In this document: positions 1 to 5,527 of the stretch, piece after piece
Layout: each line of letters starts with the position of its first letter
How positions within the stretch are numbered: position 1 is the first letter of the stretch
Origin: Bacteroidales bacterium UBA2716
GTDB taxonomy: Bacteria > Bacteroidota > Bacteroidia > Bacteroidales > UBA932
Length of the DNA: 5,527 bases
NCBI GenBank assembly: GCA_002354005.1
Contig: DEKS01000084.1
Coordinates: forward strand, 1-5,527
Reading direction: 5' to 3'
Notes under the pieces: generated by a model
What the model was told of the DNA's origin: nothing
The model's database searches: none
Seen by the model: only the letters and a program-made list of their open reading frames with translations
Made by a program: the position numbers and the translations under genes

Positions 1-1199
1 AGGCCCTGGGCCTCCTGGGCAGGGTCTCCGGTGTAAGGGTCTCCGCTTTCCCACTGCTCGTGCAGCGGTACGGCAAAGCCGCTCCAGCCCCAGAAGTTGG
101 CCCCCTGGAGGGTCTCGCCTACCTGGCCGAAGAGGTATTTATAATAGGAATCACGCACGCGCGTAGTGGCGCTCATGGCCGGGGAAAAGCCGTCCCGCGG
201 GAACCCGAATTCCTCGCACACCAGCGGCATGCCCAGTTCCTGCGCAAGCGTAGCATGTTGCGCCAGGTATTCCGCCGTTTTGCCGATAGCGGCATCCAGG
301 GTACCTTCCAGGTCTTCTGCGCTGGCCCAGTTCCAGTTATAGGGCCAGATGTGGATGGTCATGTAGTCTACGCCGGGAATGGTGTTGATGCGGCGAACCA
401 GGTCCCAGTCCTGCTCACTGCCCATCCAACCCTCGTTGCCGGTGGAAAGCAGGTGATTGGGGTCGATTTCCTTGATGATGCGGGCGGCCTCCGTGAGCCA
501 GCCGATGAAGCCGTCCTGAATGGCTTTGTCGTCCGAGAAACAACGGGGCTCGTTGCCGATTTGCCAGGAGAAGATGGCCGGATCCTCTTTGTACGGCTTG
601 CCGGTGAGACTGTTGGTGCGGCCTACGATGGCCCTTACGTGGTTGAAGAAAAGCTGCTGGGCTTCCGTGGAGGTTTGGAACTTACGCATCTGCTGCATGA
701 ACGGCCAGTAGCCGTCTACCAGCGGGATGAGGGCTTTTTCACCGGTCCCCCACTCCAGATACTGGCCATAGCCGCCGCTCCATTCCCAGGAATTGTTCAG
801 GAAAAGGACGGCCTGCATGTCCCGTTTGCCCAATTCCACTAAAAAACGGTCCAGACCTGTCAATAAAGTATCATTGTACACACCCGGGGCGGTTTGCAGG
901 GTGGGCTCCACGCGCGAGAATACGCCCGAAGGGCCGTCTGCGCCCACCAGGACGCGAAGGTTGGTTACTCCCAAGGCTTTGAGGGTATCCAGTTCGCGCG
1001 TAAGGCGTGCATAATCACCGCCTTGACCGTCCGAGGCCAGAATAGGACCGTACCAGAAGTTGGCACCGATATAGGTGTACGGATTACCGTTTTTGAGGAA
1101 TTGCCCTCCCCTCGTGCTCACGAAGGAAGGTGCTGCACTGCAAGCAGATATGGCAAGGGCGAGACAGGCCCCAAGCACAGTTTTTAGTGTTAGTTTCAT
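1..1199 (-). CDS. GH5 (subfamily 7-like) endo-beta-1,4-mannanase, lipoprotein; 3' end beyond window
   Basis: Predicted to hydrolyse internal beta-1,4-mannosidic bonds of mannan or galactomannan. The frame stays open from ATG at 1199 to the window edge (399 residues). Residues 1-20 form a lipoprotein signal peptide with lipobox I17-S-A-C20, so the mature protein should be anchored through Cys20. The (beta/alpha)8 barrel follows: GANFWYG near the start, R82 in NLRVLVG, the aromatic segment NNSWEWSGG (135-143), SWQIGNEPR with probable acid/base E217, HIWPYNW with H283 and Y287, and LVCEEFGFPRD with the probable nucleophile E330 (second Glu of the pair 329/330). W370 in GANFWGW fits the conserved barrel-end Trp. 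These motifs match GH5_7 mannanases. Family members are often somewhat over 400 residues, so little of the catalytic domain should be missing. It lies 98 bp downstream of the AraC-type gene on the same strand but has its own promoter box. An exo-acting mannosidase or transglycosylase activity is possible; family assignment is firm, exact specificity inferred. Confidence 0.87.
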   Translation of the reverse strand, partial: MKLTLKTVLGACLALAISACSAAPSFVSTRGGQFLKNGNPYTYIGANFWYGPILASDGQGGDYARLTRELDTLKALGVTNLRVLVGADGPSGVFSRVEPTLQTAPGVYNDTLLTGLDRFLVELGKRDMQAVLFLNNSWEWSGGYGQYLEWGTGEKALIPLVDGYWPFMQQMRKFQTSTEAQQLFFNHVRAIVGRTNSLTGKPYKEDPAIFSWQIGNEPRCFSDDKAIQDGFIGWLTEAARIIKEIDPNHLLSTGNEGWMGSEQDWDLVRRINTIPGVDYMTIHIWPYNWNWASAEDLEGTLDAAIGKTAEYLAQHATLAQELGMPLVCEEFGFPRDGFSPAMSATTRVRDSYYKYLFGQVGETLQGANFWGWSGFAVPLHEQWESGDPYTGDPAQEAQG

Positions 1200-1217
1200 T
1201 ATGTTGGCCGACATAAT
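1198..1217. repeat. 20-bp near-palindrome reaching into the mannanase start codon
   Basis: Perfect 7-bp arms ATTATGT (1198-1204) and ACATAAT (1211-1217) flank a 6-base centre TGGCCG, itself symmetric at GGCC, so 18 of 20 positions obey the dyad. On the mannanase transcript the 3' arm includes the first two bases of the AUG. It could be a leader hairpin covering the start codon or a protein-binding site. The symmetry is seen directly; the function is not known. Confidence 0.55.
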
Positions 1218-1228
1218 CGTTTATCTAA

Positions 1229-1250
1229 TGCAAATTTAGGTGGATTTGCA
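1229..1250. repeat. Inverted repeat TGCAAAT-N8-ATTTGCA over the mannanase promoter
   Basis: Two perfect 7-bp arms (1229-1235 and 1244-1250) are separated by 8 bp, giving 22 bp of dyad symmetry. One arm covers most of the mannanase -7 box; the other lies just upstream of it in the direction of transcription. The geometry is suitable for a dimeric DNA-binding protein, but part of the sequence is fixed by the promoter consensus, so the operator role is an inference. Confidence 0.5.
1231..1238 (-). promoter_or_regulatory. Bacteroidota -7 promoter box for the mannanase gene
   Basis: On the minus strand this reads TAAATTTG, an exact match to the TAnnTTTG box used by the primary sigma factor of Bacteroidota, and it is followed by CA as in the other boxes of this window. 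It ends 31 bp before the mannanase ATG, implying a leader of roughly 25 nt. No clear TTTG -33 element is seen, which suggests dependence on an activator. The box is embedded in an inverted repeat. Confidence 0.6.
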
Positions 1251-1280
1251 CGGGTAAACTAATACGAATTTAGCCAAGAA

Positions 1281-1296
1281 TGATACTTTTTTAACA
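1281..1296 (+). promoter_or_regulatory. Candidate shared operator, copy A (upstream of the mannanase gene)
   Basis: TGATACTTTTTTAACA matches TGATACTATTTTCACA at 2209-2224 at 14 of 16 positions, with the first seven identical. It starts 43 bp upstream of the mannanase -7 box, a usual distance for an activator site, and lies just after the end of the AraC-type gene. A 16-bp site is close to the span contacted by one AraC-family DNA-binding domain. Both regions are AT-rich, so chance similarity cannot be excluded. Confidence 0.35.
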
Positions 1297-1297
1297 A

Positions 1298-2176
1298 CTA
1301 CACAAAGACCTTGGTTTTCTTGAAAAGCGTACGGAAATCACGCGGCGTATATCCGCGTTTGGCCTTGAACACCCGGTTGAAATTGGACAGGTTGTTGAAG
1401 CCGCAGCCGTAGCAGACCTCGGAGATATTCTGCGTTGTGTCCACCAGCATGCGGGCGGCATTTCCCAACCTGATATCTATGATGTAGTCCACCACCGTGC
1501 GGCCGGTGCGCTGACGGAAAAAGCGGCTGAACGCACTGGGAGCCATACCCACCAGGGCCGCTAAATCTTCCAGGCGGATTGCTTCTGCATAATGCTCGCT
1601 GATATACTGCTCCACCTTTTTAATCCGGCGGCTCTGGGTGTTGTCGTCGGCCCGGGCAAAGGAACTGCTGGCAAGGACGCGGGCATCCTCCGCCCCGGCC
1701 AGCTCGTGCATCATGTTCAAGAAACTGATATATTGTTGGAACGGTTCCGTCTCACGGGCCAGCGTATCCAGCTGGGGATAGACGCGCATGATGGTTTTCA
1801 GGGAAAAGGTGAGCCCCAGGCGTGCCCGCCGCAACATCTGGTGGATGCCGCTGAAAATGTTCTTGTCCATGCCCGGGCCGTCAAAAAGGTCCCGGGCGAA
1901 CTGGATGGTGATTTCCCGCACGTCGCCGGCGGTGCAGGCGCCCTGCTCCCAGGCATGTTCCAGTTCTTCCCCGGCCACCAGCGTGAGTTCATACTCGCCG
2001 ATGGTTTCCACGCTGTCCCCCACCACACGTTTTACGCCCGCGCCGTTCTCGATGAAATTGAGTTCATAGTCCAGGTGGGAATGGAGCGGGTACAGGAACT
2101 CGCTCTTGTGCCTTTCCACAATGTACAGGCAGTCTTTTTCCGTGATGGGGGTAATTTCCCGTAAAACGGCGTTCAT
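1298..2176 (-). CDS. AraC-family transcriptional regulator with N-terminal cupin sensor domain
   Basis: A complete 292-residue regulator. Residues about 20-95 look like an AraC-type cupin ligand-binding domain, with the H32-S-H34 pair, E38 and H74 in places typical of this fold. Residues about 100-180 form a helical linker. Residues about 183-285 are the two-helix-turn-helix AraC domain: the first HTH is LEDLAALVGMAPSAFSRFF (202-220) and the second is NISEVCYGCGFNNLSNFNRVF (250-270), followed by the family signature KAKRGYTPRDFR. The start at 2176 is supported by a TAACTTTG box 16 bp upstream. The gene is transcribed away from the alpha-galactosidase gene and towards the mannanase gene, the usual position for a local regulator of both. 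It has no periplasmic or membrane segment, so it probably senses a cytoplasmic sugar, unlike the hybrid two-component sensors of many Bacteroides polysaccharide loci. The inducer is not identifiable; mannobiose, mannose or galactose are guesses. Confidence 0.9.
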   Translation of the reverse strand: MNAVLREITPITEKDCLYIVERHKSEFLYPLHSHLDYELNFIENGAGVKRVVGDSVETIGEYELTLVAGEELEHAWEQGACTAGDVREITIQFARDLFDGPGMDKNIFSGIHQMLRRARLGLTFSLKTIMRVYPQLDTLARETEPFQQYISFLNMMHELAGAEDARVLASSSFARADDNTQSRRIKKVEQYISEHYAEAIRLEDLAALVGMAPSAFSRFFRQRTGRTVVDYIIDIRLGNAARMLVDTTQNISEVCYGCGFNNLSNFNRVFKAKRGYTPRDFRTLFKKTKVFV

Positions 2177-2192
2177 TGCTTTAGTGTTTTTG

Positions 2193-2200
2193 CAAAGTTA
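2193..2200 (-). promoter_or_regulatory. Bacteroidota -7 promoter box for the AraC-type regulator
   Basis: The minus strand reads TAACTTTG, a perfect TAnnTTTG, followed by CA. It ends 16 bp before the regulator ATG, so the leader would be very short. The box overlaps the palindrome TTTGCAAA (2189-2196), and candidate operator copy B begins 9 bp upstream, which would allow autoregulation. Confidence 0.6.
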
Positions 2201-2208
2201 AAAATTTT

Positions 2209-2224
2209 TGATACTATTTTCACA
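2209..2224 (+). promoter_or_regulatory. Candidate shared operator, copy B (regulator/alpha-galactosidase divergent region)
   Basis: TGATACTATTTTCACA is a 14-of-16 match to the site at 1281-1296. It lies just upstream of the regulator's promoter box and about 30 bp upstream of the proposed alpha-galactosidase box, so one bound protein could affect both divergent genes. The binding role is inferred from the repetition and placement only. Confidence 0.35.
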
Positions 2225-2254
2225 TGCTTTTTTCTTTTTTTGCAAAATTCTGCA

Positions 2255-2261
2255 TATCTTG
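2255..2261 (+). promoter_or_regulatory. Possible weak promoter box for the alpha-galactosidase gene
   Basis: TATCTTG here, followed by CA, is the perfect box at 4534 (TATCTTTGCA) with one T missing. Its distance to the ATG (28 bp from the first T) is almost the same as at 4534 (26 bp), which supports the placement. The defect in the box would fit a gene that needs an activator. No convincing -33 element was found. Confidence 0.35.
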
Positions 2262-2282
2262 CAGGAAATATATTGTAGCCAC

Positions 2283-4517
2283 ATGAAACTGACCCTTTTC
2301 CTTGCTGCAGCGCTCCTGCTGCTTCCGCTGAACACAGAGGCCCGTAAAGCCAAAAAATTCACCCATGAAACCGTAGCCATTCCCGCCGTGGAGCGGCAGG
2401 TGATTGCCGTAGAAACGGAGCACACCGCCCTCATCCTCCTGGTGCAGGAGAACGGCCTGGTAAAAAACCTGCATTACGGGACGCCCATCGGAGACCCGGC
2501 GCAGTACCTGGGCATGCAGGCCTCCACGGAAGACTACAACAGCTGCGAGGGCATGGCCTACCCCGCCACCGGCGGCCGCTATATTGGCGAGCCCGCCCTG
2601 CAGGTAAAGTATGCCGATGGCACCCATAATACAGAGCTGTATTTTACCGGCAGCACCGTGGAGAAGCGGGAAGGCTGCGTCAGCACCGCCATCGACCTCA
2701 AAGATTATGTGACCGGCCTGCAGGTGAAGCTGGTGTACAACGCCTATACAAAGGAGGACGTAATTACCATTCACACAGAGATTTGCAACGGCGGGGAAAA
2801 ACCTGTGGAGCTCCTGAACTATGCATCGTCGGCCCTGTATCTGGACGCCAAAGATTACCTGCTGTCCCACACCTGGGGCTCCTGGGCGCAGGAAATGCAA
2901 CTGGAACAGGAAGTGCTTGGGCACGACCTTAAAGTAATCGAGAGCCGCCGCGGGGTGCAGGCCACCCAGGGCAACAACCCCTCGTTCCTTTTAAGCCTGA
3001 ACACCCGGGAGTTCAGCGAAACCACCGGCGAGGTCATTGCCGGCGCCCTGGCCTGGAGCGGCAACTTCCGCCTGAGCTTCGACCGCGATGCCGCCGGACG
3101 CCTCACCATCCTTACCGGCATCAGCCCGTATGCCAGCGCCTGGCCCCTGGCCGCCGGCGAGCGTTTTGAAACCCCGGAAATGATTTACACCTGGTCCTGC
3201 GAGGGCGCCGGCGGAGCCTCCCGCAACCTCCACCGCTGGGCCCGGAAATACAGCGTGTACGGCGGCGGGGAGGTGAATCCCACCCTGCTCAACAGCTGGG
3301 AAGGCGCCTACTTCACCTTTACCACGGAAACGCTCCTTCGGATGATTGACGATGCCGCCGGGATGGGCCTTGAGATGTTTGTGCTGGACGACGGCTGGTT
3401 TGGGAACAATTTCCCCCGCAACTCCGACAACGCCGGCCTCGGGGACTGGGAGGTCAATGTGAAAAAATTGCCGGAAGGCATTGACTATGTAGCCTCCTAC
3501 GCCCATTCCAAGGGGCTTAAGTTTGGCATCTGGATAGAGCCGGAAATGGTGAATCCGGACTCGGACCTGGCCCACGCCCATCCGGAATGGGTGGTGCAAA
3601 GCCCCGGCCGCGAAATTTATCAGGGCCGCAACCAGTGGGTGCTGGACCTGGCCAACCCGGCCGTAGAAGACTTTGTCTTTGGCATCTTTGACCGCACCAT
3701 GCAGCTGGCCCCTAACATCGACTACATCAAATGGGACTGCAACCGCGTTATCCAAAGCTTTGGCAGCCCGTACCTGGGCGCCGCGCAGGACAAATTCTAC
3801 ATTTCCTATGTCCAGGGCCTGTACAACGTGATGCACCGCATCCGGGAGAAATACCCGCACGTGCTGGTTCAGTGCTGCTCCTCCGGCGGCGGCCGCGTGG
3901 ACTACGGGTCCCTTCGCTACTGCAACGAGGTCTGGACCTCGGACGATACCGACGCCCTCCAGCGGGCCTTCATCCAGTATTCCCAGAGCCTCACCTACCC
4001 CGCCTGCATCATGGCCTCGCACGTTTCCACCGTGCCCAACCATCAGACCAGCAATGTGACCCCGCTCAAGTTCCGCTTTGACATGGCCTGCTCCGGCCGC
4101 CTGGGCATGGAGCTCCAGCCCCGGAACCTCTCCGGGGAGGAACGTGCCCTGGCGGAGCGCTGCATTGGCTCGTACAAACAGTACCGGGACCTGGTGTTCC
4201 GCGGAGACCTGTACCGCTTTGCATCGCCCTATGACTCCAATTATTACGGGGCCATGTACGTGTCGGAAGACAAGTCCCGCGCCGTGGTGTTCACCTACTG
4301 CGTGGCCTTTGAGCCCCGCACCGTAGGAGGCAAAGTGTTCCGCCTGCAGGGCCTGGACCCGAACCGTAAATATAAGGTAGTGGAGCAGAACGTGGACAAC
4401 TCCTGCTGGTGGGGCGACGGCCAGTCCTTCACGGGCGCCTTCCTCATGGGCGGCGCCTTCAACCCGCGCCTCCCCCAGCTCTACTCTTCCGCCGTTTTCG
4501 TGCTGGAAGCCGAATGA
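2283..4517 (+). CDS. GH36 alpha-galactosidase, exported
   Basis: Removes terminal alpha-1,6-galactose from galactomannan side chains or raffinose-type sugars by a retaining mechanism. The 744-residue length fits full-length bacterial GH36 enzymes. Residues 1-20 are a type I signal peptide (KLTLFLAAALLLLPL, cleavage after TEA20), so it should act in the periplasm. An N-terminal beta-sandwich spans about 25-330, the catalytic barrel about 335-640, and a C-terminal beta domain the rest. Barrel motifs: NSWEGAYF (W339), LDDGWFG (D369, D370, substrate-binding), GIWIEPEMV (about 415-423), KWDCNR with nucleophile D485, CCSSGGGRVDYG (531-542) and WTSDDTDA with acid/base D554. Every expected catalytic residue is present. 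The ATG at 2283 is chosen because the signal peptide starts there; a longer frame from TTG at 2208 would add 25 residues and crosses the promoter region. It is divergent from the regulator and probably its target. Preference for polymer over oligosaccharide cannot be read from sequence. Confidence 0.93.
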   Translation: MKLTLFLAAALLLLPLNTEARKAKKFTHETVAIPAVERQVIAVETEHTALILLVQENGLVKNLHYGTPIGDPAQYLGMQASTEDYNSCEGMAYPATGGRYIGEPALQVKYADGTHNTELYFTGSTVEKREGCVSTAIDLKDYVTGLQVKLVYNAYTKEDVITIHTEICNGGEKPVELLNYASSALYLDAKDYLLSHTWGSWAQEMQLEQEVLGHDLKVIESRRGVQATQGNNPSFLLSLNTREFSETTGEVIAGALAWSGNFRLSFDRDAAGRLTILTGISPYASAWPLAAGERFETPEMIYTWSCEGAGGASRNLHRWARKYSVYGGGEVNPTLLNSWEGAYFTFTTETLLRMIDDAAGMGLEMFVLDDGWFGNNFPRNSDNAGLGDWEVNVKKLPEGIDYVASYAHSKGLKFGIWIEPEMVNPDSDLAHAHPEWVVQSPGREIYQGRNQWVLDLANPAVEDFVFGIFDRTMQLAPNIDYIKWDCNRVIQSFGSPYLGAAQDKFYISYVQGLYNVMHRIREKYPHVLVQCCSSGGGRVDYGSLRYCNEVWTSDDTDALQRAFIQYSQSLTYPACIMASHVSTVPNHQTSNVTPLKFRFDMACSGRLGMELQPRNLSGEERALAERCIGSYKQYRDLVFRGDLYRFASPYDSNYYGAMYVSEDKSRAVVFTYCVAFEPRTVGGKVFRLQGLDPNRKYKVVEQNVDNSCWWGDGQSFTGAFLMGGAFNPRLPQLYSSAVFVLEAE

Positions 4518-4533
4518 TTTTATAAAAAAAGGC

Positions 4534-4541
4534 TATCTTTG
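4534..4541 (+). promoter_or_regulatory. Bacteroidota -7 promoter box for the gene at 4560
   Basis: TATCTTTG, a perfect TAnnTTTG followed by CA, begins 16 bp after the alpha-galactosidase stop codon and ends 18 bp before the next ATG. It indicates that the downstream gene is transcribed separately despite the 42-bp gap. No hairpin-type terminator was seen between the two genes. Confidence 0.65.
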
Positions 4542-4559
4542 CACGCTAAAAACTAAAAT

Positions 4560-5527
4560 ATGAAAAAACGGAAACTTATCGGCATTCTTATTCTGCTGCT
4601 TGCCGTCGCCGTTCCCGCCATGGCCGTATTCACCGGCATGGGCCTGGACGCGACGCTGTTCAACCTCCGGAGCGAACTGTATCACGAATACAAGCGCCTG
4701 GACAGCACGCGGGAGCAGCAGCGGGAAAATTACGAAATCCAGCACCAGAAGATGGTGGACATTGTCAAAAAGTGCAACGACCTGTCCCTGATGCTGTATT
4801 CCCAGAAGCAGGAATATGCTTTTGACATCAGCTATGCGCTGGAGAAAGTAAGCGAGGAATACAAAGATTTCAACGCAAACCGCACCCCGTACGACCGCAT
4901 CGTATTCTCCCTGGATGTGGAGATTAACCGCTATGCACGCCTGATTGAATCCCTCCGCCGCCTTCCTCCCGAACTCCTGGACGTGGAAGTGGTGCCGGAC
5001 AGCCTGGCCTACCACAACGACTCGCTGGACGTGCACTTGCGGCAGAACGAGAGTCTTCTGGAGCAGGATTTGCACGAACAGGTGGCCGGCGTCCTGGCCA
5101 TGAATGCCGCACGGGACACCGTTTCCCGGGAGGAACGCACTCCGGCGTTCATCCTGAGCGAGGTGGGCCAGGCCGACCGCGACTCCTGCCTGCGGTACGC
5201 CGCCGAACTGCTGAAGATGTATGCCGAGACACGGGAACTGGTGATGGCGGACAGCACCCATTACCGGGAAGCACGGCTGCGCATGGAAGAATCCTACAAA
5301 TATGCCCGGGAGTACTACGGCATCATCGAGGACAAAGTGTTCGTAGAGGGCCAGACCCCTTGGTTCACCATCCTGTCACAGCCCGGCAAATACTGGAAAA
5401 ACACCAAGGCGGCCATGAACGAGAAATACAGTTTCTCCGACATCGGGAAGGCACTTTTCAAAGATCAGGTGGATTACAGCGAAGAAGAAATTGTCAACAA
5501 TACCCGGCTGGTGAACTCGGCCAGAAT
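4560..5527 (+). CDS. Exported helical protein of uncertain function, N-terminal part; 3' end beyond window
   Basis: The frame is open from ATG at 4560 to the window edge (322 residues seen). Residues 1-22 form a signal peptide or N-terminal membrane segment: the basic start MKKRK, a hydrophobic run, and a possible cleavage site after A20-M-A22. The remainder is hydrophilic, rich in Glu, Arg, Leu and Tyr, with no further membrane segment, and looks mostly alpha-helical. Residues about 35-75 and 215-260 have coiled-coil-like character. Recognisable stretches are LMLYSQKQEYAFDISYALE, RDSCLRYAAELLKMY and DSTHYREARLRMEESYKYA. These recall, from memory only, long periplasmic N-terminal regions of Bacteroidota membrane proteins annotated as mechanosensitive (MscS-like) channels, where the membrane part comes later; that part would lie outside the window. 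The reading is tentative. The gene has its own promoter, so a link to the neighbouring sugar genes is not indicated. Confidence 0.85.
   Translation, partial: MKKRKLIGILILLLAVAVPAMAVFTGMGLDATLFNLRSELYHEYKRLDSTREQQRENYEIQHQKMVDIVKKCNDLSLMLYSQKQEYAFDISYALEKVSEEYKDFNANRTPYDRIVFSLDVEINRYARLIESLRRLPPELLDVEVVPDSLAYHNDSLDVHLRQNESLLEQDLHEQVAGVLAMNAARDTVSREERTPAFILSEVGQADRDSCLRYAAELLKMYAETRELVMADSTHYREARLRMEESYKYAREYYGIIEDKVFVEGQTPWFTILSQPGKYWKNTKAAMNEKYSFSDIGKALFKDQVDYSEEEIVNNTRLVNSAR

Noticed and set aside
60..842. 260-residue plus-strand frame over the mannanase gene.
   Set aside because: It is antisense to a continuous GH5 coding sequence with all catalytic motifs; its translation resembles no family I know.
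1592..2164. 190-residue plus-strand frame over the regulator gene.
   Set aside because: Antisense shadow of the AraC-type coding sequence; no independent start signals.
2208..2282. Extension of the alpha-galactosidase to a TTG start at 2208 (25 extra residues).
   Set aside because: It crosses the AT-rich divergent promoter region, gives a Phe-rich N-terminus ahead of a perfectly good signal peptide, and the ATG at 2283 has normal spacing to a promoter-like box.
2991..4043. 350-residue open frame antisense to the alpha-galactosidase gene.
   Set aside because: It mirrors GC-rich codons of a clearly real GH36 gene, has a low-complexity Gly/Ala/Val/His composition, and has no promoter or recognisable domain.
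4518..4533. Possible intrinsic terminator after the alpha-galactosidase stop (A/T run).
   Set aside because: There is an A-rich run but no GC-rich stem preceding a T run on the transcribed strand.
4533..5261. 242-residue minus-strand frame over the gene at 4560.
   Set aside because: The plus-strand frame has a promoter box, a signal peptide and a plausible helical protein; the antisense frame has a shadow-like composition and would end inside the promoter gap.

Overview
The window looks like Bacteroidota chromosome, probably from a gut or rumen-type member with a fairly GC-rich genome. Three short AT-rich intergenic gaps carry promoter boxes of the Bacteroidota form TAnnTTTG, start codons lack Shine-Dalgarno sequences and sit behind AT-rich leaders, and the genes are secreted glycan-degrading enzymes of types common in that phylum. 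Genus cannot be fixed from this sequence.

Layout: (1) 1-1199, minus strand: the first 399 residues of a lipoprotein GH5 (subfamily 7-like) endo-beta-1,4-mannanase, whose C-terminus lies beyond the left edge. (2) 1200-1297: its promoter region, containing two nearby inverted repeats. (3) 1298-2176, minus strand: a complete cupin/AraC-type transcription regulator. (4) 2177-2282: a 106-bp divergent promoter region. (5) 2283-4517, plus strand: a complete exported GH36 alpha-galactosidase of 744 residues. (6) 4518-4559: a short gap with a clear promoter box. (7) 4560-5527, plus strand: the N-terminal 322 residues of an exported helical protein of uncertain function, cut by the right edge.

The mannanase, regulator and alpha-galactosidase read as one functional unit for galactomannan or galactoglucomannan use. 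The mannanase cuts the beta-1,4-mannan backbone, the alpha-galactosidase removes alpha-1,6-galactose side chains, and the divergently placed AraC-family protein probably senses a sugar and controls both. A 14-of-16 match between the two intergenic regions is a candidate operator for it. No SusC/SusD pair, GH26, GH130 or epimerase gene is visible here; if present they lie outside. The protein at 4560 has its own promoter and is probably unrelated to the sugar genes.

There is no gene-free stretch over 300 bp. I saw no tRNA, rRNA, CRISPR array, insertion sequence or convincing intrinsic terminator. The long antisense reading frames over the coding regions look like shadows of GC-rich codons.
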